A DNA stretch of 64,000 bases from Mycolicibacterium stellerae (GCF_003719305.1 NZ_RARC01000003.1:1-64000); one strand, 5' to 3'; shown: positions 33,512-43,544, counted from the first letter of the stretch. The notes: generated by a model from the letters alone, not told the origin. Numbers and translations are program-made.

Positions 33512-35806
33512 GTGAGGGTCAGGGGCGGCCGGCTGCGGCTTGGCTTGTTTGCCGTGGTGTTCGTGCTGCTCTGTGTCAATGCGGTCGCCCCGTGGGGCGA
33601 GCAAACGGCGCAACGCGTGTTCACGGTGCTGCAGGCCATCGCCGGCCTCGGGGCCATCGTGTGCGCACTGGTGGTCATGCGCCGCAAGAGTGGTCTGGCA
33701 AGGTTCTGGCGGCTGGCGGTGGTCGCGGCGTGCGTGAGTTCGATGGTCGGCGACCTTCTTCGGTATGCGGGCCGAGACAGCGCCGACGGCACGGCACCGC
33801 CCCTTGCCGTCGCGGCATACTTCATGCCCCCGGTGCTCACCCTGGTCATCGCTGTACTCCTGGTGCGCTCCGGTGGTTGCGTGCCCGAAGAGCGCGACGG
33901 TCCGATCAAGGGTTCCCGTGTCATCGTGATCTTGGACGGACTTGTCTCGGCCATCACGTTTTCGCTTTTGGTGCTGATATCCGGTTTGGGCGACCGGACC
34001 GGCGCGGTCCTGCCCCGGTCGGCCAACACCGCCGTGCTGGACCTCTATGCGTTGCTCGAGCTTGTCGTCGTGGTGACCGCCGTGCTCACCGCGATCACCT
34101 ATCGCAAGGACCGCGCTTATCGGACGAGCTACCTTCTGCTGGCCGGTGGGGTGGTCACCATCGCCTCGTCGGACCGGATGGTGACCTATCTGCGAACCGT
34201 CGGTTTAGAGGGCGCCCAACTCTGGGGGAGCATCGGATTCGTTCTCGGCCTGGTGCTGATCGCGTACGCGGTGCTGGACCTGTCGCCGTTCCCCGCCACC
34301 AAGCGTGGGCGAGACGCCGTCGACTGGGTGCAGCTTGCGTTGCCCTACGTCGGGTTTCTCGGAATGGCGGTGCTGTACTCCTTCCACATCTATATCGGAG
34401 AGTCGCTGAGCGCGTTCGAGTTGAGCGCCGCGGTCGTGCTGGTGTTGTTGGTTGCCGTCCGACAGATGATCGCCATGCGGTCACAACGTCAGCTGACCGA
34501 ACGGCTGTACGAGGCGCAGGGCAGCCTCGCCCATCAGGTTCACCATGACTCGTTGACCGGACTGCCCAATCGGCTGCTTTTCGGGCAGCGTCTCGACCAT
34601 GCGATCCGCTCCGGACCTTTTGTGTTGATCTTCGTCGACCTCGACGACTTCAAGGAGGTCAACGATCGGTTCGGCCACGCAGGCGGAGACGAGCTGCTGT
34701 GCGCGGTTGGCGAGCGACTGCAGCGTTGCATCGGCGAGTCCGACACGCTGGCCCGCATCGGCGGCGACGAGTTCGCGATCCTGATCGACGGTGAACTGGA
34801 GGCGCCCGAGGTCGTCGCGGACGGCATCCGCGTCGCGCTGCGTGACCCGTTCGCGATACACGGCTCCTCGATCCGCGTCCGCGCCAGCATGGGCCTGGTT
34901 CGTCCTGAACCCGGCGAACCGCCGCCCACGTCCGACGATCTGCTCAGGCAGGCCGACGTCTCGATGTATGCGGGCAAGCGGGGCGGCAAGGACACCGCGG
35001 TGATCTACCGGCCGTCGCTGGGGGTTTCGACGGACTTCCCGACTGCCCTTCGACAGGCCAACGGTGGCATACCGGCCGGCTTCAGCCTCGTGTACCAGCC
35101 GGTGGTGGGGCTTCCCGACACCACGCCCGTCGCAGTCGAGGCGCTGGCGCGGTGGACCGCACCCAACGGGACCGACATTCAACCCGACGCGTTCGTCGCG
35201 GCGGCGGAGGCAGCCGGCCTTGGCGCCGCGCTCGACGTGATGGTGCTGGATCTGGCCTGCAGCGAGCTCCTGTCCGCCGGGGTCGACCTCGTCTTGCACG
35301 TCAACATCGGTGCGGCGCGGCTGGGTAGCCCGGATTTCGAGCGGGCGGTCCGTCGGACGCTGGAACGCCGTGGCTGGACGCCGAGCCAACTGGTTTTGGA
35401 GATCACCGAGACGGTGCCGGTGGTCGATCTCGCCGACGCCGCAGCACAGATCTCACGGTTGAACGCGATGGGTATCAAGGTTGCGTTGGACGACTTCGGC
35501 GCGGGCTACAGCTCGCTGACCTACCTGCACGCGCTGCCCGTGCAGATCATCAAACTCGACCGCGGTCTGGCTGTCGGTCCCGAATCGGATCGGATCGAAA
35601 CCCTGTACCGCTCGGTCATCCGGCTGTGCGATTCGCTGGGCCTCGACGTCATCGCCGAGGGCATCGAGTCGACGGCGCAGGTCGACACGGTTTTCGCCGC
35701 AGGGTGCCGGTTGGCACAGGGCCACCTGTTCGGCCGTGCTGTCCCCATCGGCGACCCCCGATTCGGCAGGCCGATCACCGCTGCACGCCAACACAGCGGG
35801 GATTAG
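33512..35806 (+). CDS. Membrane-bound GGDEF-EAL cyclic-di-GMP enzyme
   Basis: A 764-residue protein. About eight to nine N-terminal helices (residues 1-310) form a membrane sensor. A GGDEF domain follows (HDSLTGLPNRLLFGQRL; active site ARIGGDEFAIL) and then an EAL domain (VEALARW; LVLEITETVPV; LDDFGAGYSSLTYL; IAEGIES). The main residues of both are kept, so it may make and degrade cyclic di-GMP. The RxxD inhibitory site before GGDEF is missing (GESD). The GTG at 33512 is chosen over an upstream TTG because of GGAGAAAGAGG before it. It differs from the GAF-type Rv1354c. Confidence 0.9.
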   Translation: MRVRGGRLRLGLFAVVFVLLCVNAVAPWGEQTAQRVFTVLQAIAGLGAIVCALVVMRRKSGLARFWRLAVVAACVSSMVGDLLRYAGRDSADGTAPPLAVAAYFMPPVLTLVIAVLLVRSGGCVPEERDGPIKGSRVIVILDGLVSAITFSLLVLISGLGDRTGAVLPRSANTAVLDLYALLELVVVVTAVLTAITYRKDRAYRTSYLLLAGGVVTIASSDRMVTYLRTVGLEGAQLWGSIGFVLGLVLIAYAVLDLSPFPATKRGRDAVDWVQLALPYVGFLGMAVLYSFHIYIGESLSAFELSAAVVLVLLVAVRQMIAMRSQRQLTERLYEAQGSLAHQVHHDSLTGLPNRLLFGQRLDHAIRSGPFVLIFVDLDDFKEVNDRFGHAGGDELLCAVGERLQRCIGESDTLARIGGDEFAILIDGELEAPEVVADGIRVALRDPFAIHGSSIRVRASMGLVRPEPGEPPPTSDDLLRQADVSMYAGKRGGKDTAVIYRPSLGVSTDFPTALRQANGGIPAGFSLVYQPVVGLPDTTPVAVEALARWTAPNGTDIQPDAFVAAAEAAGLGAALDVMVLDLACSELLSAGVDLVLHVNIGAARLGSPDFERAVRRTLERRGWTPSQLVLEITETVPVVDLADAAAQISRLNAMGIKVALDDFGAGYSSLTYLHALPVQIIKLDRGLAVGPESDRIETLYRSVIRLCDSLGLDVIAEGIESTAQVDTVFAAGCRLAQGHLFGRAVPIGDPRFGRPITAARQHSGD

Positions 35807-35841
35807 GGGCAAATCGCGGTCGCTCGCGACGCCGCGAGCGG

Positions 35842-35847
35842 TACCGT
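35842..35847 (+). promoter_or_regulatory. -10 box of a leaderless promoter
   Basis: TACCGT, then a six-base spacer to the GTG at 35854. Confidence 0.55.
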
Positions 35848-35853
35848 CGGCCC

Positions 35854-36690
35854 GTGAGCAGCCCCTCGCGTCCAGTGACACGGCTGGACAAATCCGATGT
35901 GTTGAGCGGCCTCTTCGCCAGCTGGGACGCGATCGACGGGGTCGTCGATGCCCTGCCTGACGCCGAGTGGAACCGGTCGACCTCGCTGCCCGGTTGGACC
36001 GTGCACGACGTCGTCGCGCACGTGATCGGCACCGAGTCGATGCTGCAGGGTGCCGGCACGCCGGAAGCCGATATCGACGTGTCGACGCTCAAGCACGTGC
36101 GCAACGACATCGGCGTGCTGAACGAGCGGTGGGTGCGCAAGCTGCGCGACGTTTCGCATGCGGGACTGCGTGAGCGCTTCCGCACGACGACCGCCCGGCG
36201 ACGCGAGGCGCTGACCGCGATGGGGGAGGACCAGTGGCACGAGCTGACTGCGACCCCAGCGGGGCCCGACAGCTACGGCCGCTTCATGCGGGTGCGGACC
36301 TTTGACTGCTTCATGCATGAGCACGACGTCCGTGACGCGGTAGGCGATGCGGACGGCGACTTCACGCGTGCTGATGCCCGGCTGGCGCTCGACGAGATGG
36401 CGGCGAGCATGGGGTTTGTCGTCGGCAAGTTGGGCGGGGCGCCCACCGGGTCGCGGGTGCGGCTCGAGTTGACCGGACCGCTGTCACGGACGATCAACGT
36501 GGCCGTCGATGAGCGGGCCAAGGTCGTCGACGAATTCGACGAAGAACCGACGGCCACGATCGCACTCGACGGCCTGCTGTTCACCCGGCTCGCCGGTGGT
36601 CGGACGAGCGTCGACCACGACGCCATCAGCTACGGCGGCGACGAGGCCGTGGGCAGGCGGATCGTCGAGCATCTCAATTACGTGATCTAG
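35854..36690 (+). CDS. Maleylpyruvate isomerase / mycothiol-dependent enzyme family (DinB-like)
   Basis: A 278-residue protein of the actinobacterial TIGR03083-type family. An N-terminal four-helix DinB-like domain has LPGWTVHDVVAHVIGTESMLQG, with the putative metal-ligand His, and CFMHEHDVRDAVG. A C-terminal SCP2-like domain follows (RVRLELTGPLSRTINVAVDE). Some members are mycothiol-dependent isomerases or transferases; most are uncharacterised. The GTG at 35854 is six bases after TACCGT, so the transcript is probably leaderless. Confidence 0.82.
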   Translation: MSSPSRPVTRLDKSDVLSGLFASWDAIDGVVDALPDAEWNRSTSLPGWTVHDVVAHVIGTESMLQGAGTPEADIDVSTLKHVRNDIGVLNERWVRKLRDVSHAGLRERFRTTTARRREALTAMGEDQWHELTATPAGPDSYGRFMRVRTFDCFMHEHDVRDAVGDADGDFTRADARLALDEMAASMGFVVGKLGGAPTGSRVRLELTGPLSRTINVAVDERAKVVDEFDEEPTATIALDGLLFTRLAGGRTSVDHDAISYGGDEAVGRRIVEHLNYVI

Positions 36691-36730
36691 CTGGGACTTT
36701 TTAATCCCTGGTCATTGTTGGTCTCAACGG

Positions 36731-36736
36731 TAGAAT
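36731..36736 (+). promoter_or_regulatory. -10 box of ssrA promoter
   Basis: TAGAAT ends 35 bases upstream of the mature tmRNA 5' end, which allows for a short precursor leader that is processed off. No good -35 is visible. Confidence 0.5.
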
Positions 36737-36771
36737 GAAATGTCCTGCCGAAAGTTTCGGTAGGGATGCGA

Positions 36772-37139
36772 GGGGCCGAACGGTTTCGACATCGCGCATC
36801 GAATCAAGGGAAGCGTGCCGGTGCAGGCAAGAGACCACCGTAAGCGTCGTTGCAACCAATTAAGCGCCGATTCCAATCAGCGCGACTACGCACTCGCTGC
36901 CTAAGCGACTGCGTGTCTGTCAGACCGGGAGCGCCCTCGGCCCGGACCCTGGCATCAGCTAGAGGGACAAACCCATACGTCCGGTCGCGGGATGTACGGG
37001 GACACCAAACAGCGACTGGGATCGTCATCCTGACTTGTTTGCGTGATCAGGAGATCCGAGTAGAGACGTAGCGAACTGCGCACGGAGAAGCCTCGAGGAA
37101 GTGCCGTTGGACCCGGGTTCGATTCCCGGCGGCTCCACC
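36772..37139 (+). ncRNA. ssrA: Transfer-messenger RNA
   Basis: About 368 nucleotides, the same size as the M. tuberculosis tmRNA. The 5' end GGGGCC pairs with GGCTCC at 37131-37136 to form the tRNA-like acceptor stem, and a T-arm (GGGTTCGATTCCC) precedes it. CC is encoded after the discriminator base but the final A is not (G follows). The tag frame opens at 36866 and reads ADSNQRDYALAA then TAA at 36902; M. tuberculosis has H in place of N. The RNA rescues stalled ribosomes together with SmpB (31252-31746). Its 3' end appears to have been used as an attachment site. Confidence 0.96.
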
Positions 37140-37142
37140 GGG

Positions 37143-37184
37143 AACGCCCTGGTCAGACCTAGAAAATCTGATCGGGGCGTTTTT
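37143..37184 (+). terminator. Rho-independent terminator after ssrA
   Basis: AACGCCCTGGTCAGA and TCTGATCGGGGCGTT form a long stem with two internal mismatches, followed by a T run at 37180-37184. Confidence 0.85.
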
Positions 37185-37519
37185 CACATCCACAGTCCAT
37201 CCACACTCTGATACCTGAACACGGGTATGAGGTGGCTAACTGGGACGCTTCAGCCAACTAGATGGCCCACGGCCGTGCGCCCACCCATAAACCGATGCGA
37301 AGCGTCGTCGGCGTCACAGCTGACAGTCGTGAATCGGCGCGGCAGGCTGCAGTCCGTAGTGCTGCACACCACGCGAACGCAACTCGGCAACCTACTCGCG
37401 CCTTGGCAGGCCCCTGTCTCTGCGCCCGCAACCGGCCCGACTGTGGCATCGGATTCGCTGACGTCCGCGTAAAGCGGCACAGGCGACTCATATGTCCTGG
37501 GTACGAGTAAATTTGGGGG
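37185..37519. other. Gene-free stretch between tmRNA and cutinase gene
   Basis: No convincing gene or RNA. At its right end TAAATT (37508-37513) sits six bases before the cutinase ATG and is a good leaderless promoter -10. The short frames in both directions lack homology-like features. Confidence 0.5.
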
Positions 37520-38416
37520 ATGCCTCCTCATTGCAGGCGTAGCCAGCGCGCGGCCAGCACTCGATCTGGCCGCCGCTGGGTCGGGCTGGGCGCTGCGGCA
37601 CTGCTCATCGCCGCCGTCCTGAATGTCGCCCCGAGTGGGGCGCCTGTTGCGTCTGCCGACGACTGCGCCGACGCCGAGGTGGTCTTCGCCCGGGGCACGG
37701 ACGAGCCCAAAGGAATGGGACAAGTCGGCGATGCCTTCGCCGACTCGCTGCGTAAGCAGGCCGTCGGCATGAACATCGGGACCTACGCGGTGAACTATGA
37801 CGCAGGCAAGTTGCAGCTGGGCGGGGACGACGGCGCGAAGGACGCGATTTCCCACATCAAATCCGTTGTGTCCGCCTGCCCCAGCACCCAGATCGTCTTG
37901 GGCGGCTACTCGCAAGGCGCGAGCGTTGTCGACATCGTGGCGGGAACTCCGGTGGGCGGTATCAAGTGGGGCGATCCTCTACCGCCCACGTTGGCTGACA
38001 ACGTAGCGGCGGTCGCCACCTTCGGAAATGTGGCGAACCGCGCGGGCGGACCGCTGCCGAGCCAGAGCGCATTGTTCGCCGGAAAGGCCATCGACCTGTG
38101 TAACCCCGCCGACCCGATCTGTCACGCGGGTCCGGGAAACTCATGGAGCGGACACACCAAGGGCTACGTCCCCGCATACACCGCGCAGGCGGCGACTTTC
38201 GTTGCGTCGAAGTTGTTGGCCGGGACCGGTCAGACGGTGCCCGGGTTTGGGCCGCCGCAGGGGTATGGCCCGCAGGCGCCGGGGTATGGACAGCTGCCGG
38301 TGTATGCGTCGCCGCCGCCGGGGTCTGAGCACATGCCGCCGGGGTATGGACAGCTGCCGGGGTACGACCCGTCAACTTCGGGGTACGACCCGTCGATTGT
38401 GACGGGCCTGCCTTGA
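37520..38416 (+). CDS. Secreted cutinase family esterase with repetitive tail
   Basis: A 298-residue exported serine esterase. A signal peptide ([18 protein letters not shown], cleavage near ASA/DDC) precedes the cutinase domain: [15 protein letters not shown], nucleophile in [13 protein letters not shown], and the acid/His region with [25 protein letters not shown]. Mycobacterial cutinase-like proteins are esterases, lipases or phospholipases that act on lipids outside the cell. The last 70 residues are a low-complexity Gly/Pro/Tyr tail with two copies of PGYGQLP, uncommon among cutinases. The ATG at 37520 is six bases after TAAATT. Confidence 0.93.
   Translation: MPPHCRRSQRAASTRSGRRWVGLGAAALLIAAVLNVAPSGAPVASADDCADAEVVFARGTDEPKGMGQVGDAFADSLRKQAVGMNIGTYAVNYDAGKLQLGGDDGAKDAISHIKSVVSACPSTQIVLGGYSQGASVVDIVAGTPVGGIKWGDPLPPTLADNVAAVATFGNVANRAGGPLPSQSALFAGKAIDLCNPADPICHAGPGNSWSGHTKGYVPAYTAQAATFVASKLLAGTGQTVPGFGPPQGYGPQAPGYGQLPVYASPPPGSEHMPPGYGQLPGYDPSTSGYDPSIVTGLP
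38281..38360 (+). repeat. Two 20-bp repeats in the cutinase tail
   Basis: GGGGTATGGACAGCTGCCGG occurs at 38281-38300 and again at 38341-38360, exactly 60 bases apart, so the protein tail grew by in-frame duplication. Confidence 0.95.
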
Positions 38417-38498
38417 CGTCCCCGACCTCGGATTGGTCTCGGCGATTCACTGATGGTGTCCGTTGTACCGCCAGGCCTTCGGGTCGATGGAGTTCGTT

Positions 38499-39539
38499 TC
38501 AGGTCCGCGGGTCGATCAAGGTGACGCCGACAGGCGCGGCGGAGTCGCGCAACGGTAATAGACGCGCGCCTTCGGCCAGTCCTACTTCGCGTTCGACGAG
38601 CGCCTGCGGGCGCAACGTGCCCGCTTCGACCAGCCGCAACATGCTCGGATAGTCCGCGCTGGCCATGCCGTGACTGCCGAGAATGTCCAGTTCCCAGGCG
38701 ATCACACGCTCCATCGGCACCGCAGGGTGACCGTGAACGCTGGGTAGCAGCCCGACCTGAACATGACGTCCGCGGCGCCGCAGGCTGTAGATGGCGTCCG
38801 CGCAGGTGGCCGCCGTGCCGACCGCATCGACCGCGACGTGGCTGCCACCTCCAGTGAGCTCGTGCACCTGGGCGACCACATCGCGACCATCGGCGAGGAC
38901 GGTGTGCTCCGCCCCCAAGCTCCGCGCCAAGGCCAGAGCTGTGGGGGTGCGGTCGACTGCCACCACCTTGGCGCCTGCGGCGACGGCGATCTGCACGGCG
39001 CTCAGACCCACACCGCCGACCCCGACCACCGTGATCCACTCGTCGCGTCGTATGCCTGCTCGGGCATTCAGCGCGCGGTAGGCGGTAGCGAACCGGCAGC
39101 CCAGTGCAGCCGCCGCGGCATCCTCAACGACATCGGAGACTGCGACCAAGTTGGTGTCAGCAGAGTGCAGGGCCACATACTCGGCGAAGGAACCCCAGTG
39201 TGTGAAACCCGGCTGGGTCTGGTCCGGACACACCTGTGCCTGTCCGTTCAGGCACCACTGGCATGCGCCGCAGCCGCACACGAAAGGTGTCGTGACTCGG
39301 TCGCCGACTGTCCATCGTCGTACGTCGGCGCCCACCTCAGCTACGACGCCGACCAACTCGTGACCTGGAACGTGTGGGAGATCTACCCCGTGGTCGTGCC
39401 CGGCCCATGCATGCCAGTCACTGCGACAAAGACCGGTACTGTGCACCTCCACGACAACGCCCCCGAGTGATGGTGCCGGATCGGCGACCGATCGGACATC
39501 CACAGAACCACCGAAATCCTCAAAGACAACCGCGCGCAT
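38499..39539 (-). CDS. Zinc-dependent alcohol dehydrogenase
   Basis: A 346-residue medium-chain alcohol dehydrogenase. Catalytic zinc ligands are in STGLCRSDWHAWAGH and PGHELVG, the structural zinc loop is CGCGACQWCLNGQAQVC, and the NAD-binding turn is VVGVGGVGLSAVQIA. The GHD..VDLPHVPGHE layout is that of primary alcohol or aldehyde-forming enzymes; the substrate is not determined. I start at the ATG at 39537-39539 (MRAVVFEDFGG), the usual family N-terminus; the frame is open for 22 more codons upstream. It is divergent from the next gene. Confidence 0.9.
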   Translation of the reverse strand: MRAVVFEDFGGSVDVRSVADPAPSLGGVVVEVHSTGLCRSDWHAWAGHDHGVDLPHVPGHELVGVVAEVGADVRRWTVGDRVTTPFVCGCGACQWCLNGQAQVCPDQTQPGFTHWGSFAEYVALHSADTNLVAVSDVVEDAAAAALGCRFATAYRALNARAGIRRDEWITVVGVGGVGLSAVQIAVAAGAKVVAVDRTPTALALARSLGAEHTVLADGRDVVAQVHELTGGGSHVAVDAVGTAATCADAIYSLRRRGRHVQVGLLPSVHGHPAVPMERVIAWELDILGSHGMASADYPSMLRLVEAGTLRPQALVEREVGLAEGARLLPLRDSAAPVGVTLIDPRT

Positions 39540-39634
39540 GGCATCAAGTCTGCTCGCATATGAGCGCGGCTGAGTGGGGCCTTTCTTGTGTCGGAGCGTT
39601 GTCACCCGGTTTCTTGTTCAGTCTCTGACACTCT

Positions 39635-40267
39635 GTGCGGGTGGATCTGATCTGGGGTGTCGTCGCTCTGACGGTCGCGACGTTGACGGTGGTGCTGGCG
39701 GTGCGCCGGCTCGTCATGGTGGGAAGCCAATTGGTGTTCTCCCGCTATGTCGCCGTCGGCGGGTTGGTGGCGTTTTCCACGGACCGCGACGACTCCACCG
39801 ACGTCTACCGCGTGCGGTTCGAGGTGGGTGGGCCCGGGGTCTTTCACAACGTTGCGGTGCAACTGTTTGGTGTGCCGGAATCGGGCGAGGGTTCCGAGCT
39901 GGAACGGCCCGCGTTGCGGCACACCATGGCCGCCGGTGACGGTCCGATCGAGTGGACCTTCCGGCTTCCCGGCGAGGCGGCAGAGCGGGCGTGGGTGATG
40001 GTGACGTGGGTCCGGCCGTATCTGCAGGGCGTCGAATCCGAGGCGCTTGCGCAACGGTTGCTGACCGGTCGCCTGTACGAATGGCGGTGGTACTCCGAGA
40101 CGACTCGTTACGTGCGGACCGCGATTCGGTTCGTTGCCCGACGATGGTGGGTGCCGGCCGGCGAGTCGACGCGTGAGTTGCCGCTATACGGGCGGTGGCG
40201 GCGCACCTCGTCGAACACCAGCGCCGATCTGTTGGGCCCGGCTGGGAGCCCGCCGCCGATGGTCTAA
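39635..40267 (+). CDS. Single-pass membrane protein, unknown function
   Basis: A 210-residue protein with one N-terminal helix (LIWGVVALTVATLTVVLAV) and a soluble, beta-rich remainder with many Arg and Trp (VYRVRFEVGGPGVFHNVAVQLFG; WVMVTWVRPYLQG; LYEWRWYSETTRYVRTAIRFV). A second GTG two codons later is an equal start choice. I do not recognise a family. It lies within the segment bounded by ssrA and its decayed 3' copy and ends where the duplicated kinase block begins. Confidence 0.7.
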   Translation: MRVDLIWGVVALTVATLTVVLAVRRLVMVGSQLVFSRYVAVGGLVAFSTDRDDSTDVYRVRFEVGGPGVFHNVAVQLFGVPESGEGSELERPALRHTMAAGDGPIEWTFRLPGEAAERAWVMVTWVRPYLQGVESEALAQRLLTGRLYEWRWYSETTRYVRTAIRFVARRWWVPAGESTRELPLYGRWRRTSSNTSADLLGPAGSPPPMV

Positions 40268-40289
40268 GCCGTACTCCGCCGGTTTCATC

Positions 40290-42171
40290 GCGGCCCCGGT
40301 GACCGCCCGCGTGAAGTGGACAGTGCTGGCGTTGCTACCGATCCCAACATCGCGGGCTCGCGCTAGGCAGCCGCCTTGAGCGTGATCTCCGAGATTTCCG
40401 TCCGGCTTTGGCCATCGGTCGTGCCTAACTTGGAGATCCACACCAGCACATTCGACGTTCTTGTCTGATCGTGTACCTCAATGACGTTATGTCCCGGCTG
40501 CAGTGGCGTGGCGGGGGTCAGCTCCGTCGTGTCGACCAACGTGGTCGGGGTTTCGGTGGGCGACGACCGGATCTGCACCTCGGTTCCCGTGCTGGACAAA
40601 TCGATCGTGACGGCGCTCAGCGCGGTCGGCTCGGACAGATGCAGCAGCAGTCCCTCTCCCTCGATGAAATTCGGAAACGGGACCGGGTCCTTATAGGTGA
40701 CGGTGGGCCACGATGTTTCCGGGTTGCCGTCGATCGCCAAGTCGGCCTTCTGCGGATTGTCCGGGGAACCACTGGGTGCGAAAACGGTTGCACTCACTGG
40801 CTTGATGACCGGTCCTTCGCGAGTCCAGAGGCCGAACCCGTCGGTGAACCACACGACCGCAGCCGCCGCCAACACGATGACACCGACAAGTGCGACGCGC
40901 GTCGCAGTCCGTCCGCTTCTGCGCTTCGGGGCTTTGTCACGCGACGATTCGACACGTGGCGGGGACGAGCGTGGTTTCGGAGGAGCGCCGGCTGCGAAGG
41001 TGGCGATTGTGTCGGCGTCGAGGGTGGTGCCGTCCCAGACGCCAGTGACCTCGACCTCGTCGCCGTCGGCGAGCTGGACGGTCGTGAGTTGAGTTTGTAT
41101 CTGGACCGGGAGCGTGGCGGGCATGTTGTCGATCGGGTCATATGGCACTAATTGGAACGACAAGGTCCCGTGCTGACCTTGAGGATCAACAGCGCTCTGC
41201 GTGACGGCGTGTGCTGTCCCGTGAACGGCCAAACGCTCGAGACGCTGCGTCCGCGGATGTGCTGAAGCGGTGTCCCGGCGTGGACCCTGCCGCGTCAGGG
41301 CTCGGGCAAAGTCGAGGCAACTCGGGTAGCGCTCGCTGGGGTCTTTGGCCAGCGCCCTGCCCAGCACTGCGTCGAGGTGTGCGAGATCGGGTCGGCGGTC
41401 CGATATGCGTGGTGGTGGCGTATGCAGATGGTGGCTGATCACGACGGCGCGATTCGAGTCTTGAAAAGGTGGCGCACCGGTCAACAGGTGAAATGCAGTG
41501 GCTGCCAACGCATATTGGTCCGCCCGGCCATCGAGCGGCCTGCCCAGGAGCTGCTCGGGGGCGATGTAGCTGACGGTTCCCAACGCGACGTTGTCGTCGG
41601 TGAGGTTGCTGACGTCGTCGATCCGGCGAGCGATACCGAAGTCGGTCAACAGCACCCTGCGCCGACGGCCATCAGATGCGGTCACGAGGATGTTCTCAGG
41701 CTTGACGTCACGATGGAGCAGACCGCGCTCATGTCCGAAGTCGAGCGCATCGGCGACCGCTGTCACGATTTCCGCGACGTCTCGTTCTGGCATGCCGCCC
41801 GGGTAGGACTGTCGGATCAATCGACCTGCGTCAGCGCCGTCCACGTAGTCCATCGAGATCCAGAGTTGGCCGTTGAACTCACCACGATCGAGAACGCCGA
41901 CGATATGTGGGTGCCGAAGCGCAGAGGCCAATTCGGCTTCGCGTATGAATCTCGCCCGAAACTCTTCGTCGGCGGTTGAGGCCGTGGACAAGATCTTGAG
42001 CGCGTCTTGACGGGGTAGACGAGGATGTTGGGCGAGGTAGACCTCGCCCATTCCACCAGTGCCGAGCAATTGCTGGATCACGTAGCCGGCGAATTCCTCA
42101 CCGTTGTTCAACGGCATGTCCATGAGCCTACAAATCCGGTATGGACATGGTGGAGTTCCAGAGGCCGAAGG
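40290..42171. repeat. Duplicated block, full copy (kinase gene and flanks)
   Basis: Sequence from GCGGCCCCGGTGACC, through the kinase gene, to GGCCGAAGGC upstream of its start recurs at 43995-45001. The second copy is about half as long because of internal deletions. The two copies have the same orientation. Confidence 0.9.
40363..42117 (-). CDS. Transmembrane Ser/Thr protein kinase with MviN-like sensor domain
   Basis: A 584-residue Pkn-type kinase. Glycine loop [12 protein letters not shown], Lys41 in DALKIL, HRD at 135-137 ([10 protein letters not shown]), DFG 159-161 and APE 187-189 are all present. A basic linker and one helix ([17 protein letters not shown], about 405-427) lead to an external domain of about 150 residues ([35 protein letters not shown]) with a galactose-binding-like look that I recall from the outer domain of mycobacterial MviN. 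It may sense cell-wall sugars. ATG 42117 is seven bases past TAGGCT, and only this ATG is kept in the pseudogene copy. Confidence 0.92.
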   Translation of the reverse strand: MPLNNGEEFAGYVIQQLLGTGGMGEVYLAQHPRLPRQDALKILSTASTADEEFRARFIREAELASALRHPHIVGVLDRGEFNGQLWISMDYVDGADAGRLIRQSYPGGMPERDVAEIVTAVADALDFGHERGLLHRDVKPENILVTASDGRRRRVLLTDFGIARRIDDVSNLTDDNVALGTVSYIAPEQLLGRPLDGRADQYALAATAFHLLTGAPPFQDSNRAVVISHHLHTPPPRISDRRPDLAHLDAVLGRALAKDPSERYPSCLDFARALTRQGPRRDTASAHPRTQRLERLAVHGTAHAVTQSAVDPQGQHGTLSFQLVPYDPIDNMPATLPVQIQTQLTTVQLADGDEVEVTGVWDGTTLDADTIATFAAGAPPKPRSSPPRVESSRDKAPKRRSGRTATRVALVGVIVLAAAAVVWFTDGFGLWTREGPVIKPVSATVFAPSGSPDNPQKADLAIDGNPETSWPTVTYKDPVPFPNFIEGEGLLLHLSEPTALSAVTIDLSSTGTEVQIRSSPTETPTTLVDTTELTPATPLQPGHNVIEVHDQTRTSNVLVWISKLGTTDGQSRTEISEITLKAAA

Positions 42172-42416
42172 CCGTGTTGACGCCGTCAACACCTCTCGCG
42201 TATCCGCTGGTCGTTTCAGGTAGTGTCGCTTACTCAGGCCCCGCATTTCCGCAGGTCAGCATGATCGTGAATGCACGTATGTCAATTTGGCGACGACCCA
42301 CGTCAGGTGTGCCGCGGGGAAAACGTAGGGAAACACCTGATTCGTTTTGGGACAGCAACAAGTAGCGTCCTCCCCCAGAGGGGTCGCGCCCGCACAAACC
42401 AAGAGAGGGTTGCCCG

Positions 42417-43262
42417 ATGTCCCAAGCCAAGGTATTGAACAGATCGGCGTTGTTCGTCGCGGCGACCGCGCTCACTGCAGGGTTCGTCGCGGTCTCCACC
42501 GCAGCCCCGGCTGGGGCGGAGCCTGCGTGTATCAAATATCTGTGGCCTGGCGGCGGAACTTTGAGCATGGATGTAGCCAATGGGACCCACGCAGTCATCG
42601 GTACGTCCAACGACTACGTCGTTGGCACGCCCTTTTACACGCCGGCTAATGCGCCGGGCACGTCACAAGTCTCTTACGGTACTGGTTCTGGCGGCATCAG
42701 GAACGGAACCAAGCTCGACTTCACAATAAATTGGACTAGCGGCCCCGGTAACGGAAAGTCGTGGCACTTCACCGGTGACATCGACGCCCAGGGTTTGGCA
42801 CGTGGCAATGTTGCTACACCTGACGGCGCCGCCGGCTGGAGCAGCACGCAACAGTTCAGTTGCATCGAAAAAGCCGCGCCGCCACCGCCGCCACCGCCGC
42901 CACCGCCCAAGCCATGCCCTCCAGGTTCGGTGAAGCCGGAAGTTATTGAACCGGAGAAATGCGCGCCGCCGACGGACGCTGTTCGGATGACGATCGGCGG
43001 TGGAGCGCTGCAGAGGACAGTGACCGTCACGAACAACGGGCCTTTGGGCGGTACGTGTGCCTACGACGCGAAGGCCACAAGTGGCGTATTCGCGCCCGGC
43101 CTCAACCGTCAAATCAACGTCGGTCCGAATGCCTCGACGTCGATCGACGTCCCGGCTCCTCCGCTGGGCAGCACATACCATGTGACGCTCAAGTGCACCG
43201 GTGAATACGACGGCAAGCAGGTCCAGTTCGGTCAAGCCGAGCAGGATGTGAGCAGCTTCTGA
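42417..43262 (+). CDS. Secreted two-domain protein with polyproline linker
   Basis: A 281-residue exported protein. A signal peptide (SALFVAATALTAGFVAV, cleavage near AGA/EPAC) is followed by a beta-rich domain (about 35-150: KYLWPGGGTLSMDVANG; GKSWHFTGDIDAQGLARG), a run of ten prolines and a small C-terminal domain with two cysteines (GGTCAYDA ... YHVTLKCTG). The latter resembles the C-terminal domain of the secreted protein at 55346. AGAGAGGG lies nine bases before the ATG. It is divergent from the kinase gene, so a role as kinase partner or co-inherited envelope protein is possible. Function unknown. Confidence 0.82.
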   Translation: MSQAKVLNRSALFVAATALTAGFVAVSTAAPAGAEPACIKYLWPGGGTLSMDVANGTHAVIGTSNDYVVGTPFYTPANAPGTSQVSYGTGSGGIRNGTKLDFTINWTSGPGNGKSWHFTGDIDAQGLARGNVATPDGAAGWSSTQQFSCIEKAAPPPPPPPPPPKPCPPGSVKPEVIEPEKCAPPTDAVRMTIGGGALQRTVTVTNNGPLGGTCAYDAKATSGVFAPGLNRQINVGPNASTSIDVPAPPLGSTYHVTLKCTGEYDGKQVQFGQAEQDVSSF

Positions 43263-43544
43263 CAGGCTGCTGACTGCCATTCCTTCGATCGCGACGCTCG
43301 TGAGGGCAGCATTCACCTTCAAACGCGATCACGGGAACCAACTGCGGCTACCTCAACAGGAACCCCCACCGCGTCACTGCTGGACGTTTTGGGCCCGTGG
43401 CCGGTGTATTTGCTGACCGAGTCGCGATCGTCCTCATCGTGTGGGCCCTGATGACCTGGCCGTGGGAGCGGAGGCCGCGACACGCACACGAAACTCCGAG
43501 CGTGGTCAAATTCCGCGTTTACGCAGGTCAAGAATATTTCTGTA

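Noticed and set aside
42880..42910. Trinucleotide expansion in the (CCG/CCA) tract
   Set aside because: It encodes an ordinary polyproline linker found in many secreted mycobacterial proteins.
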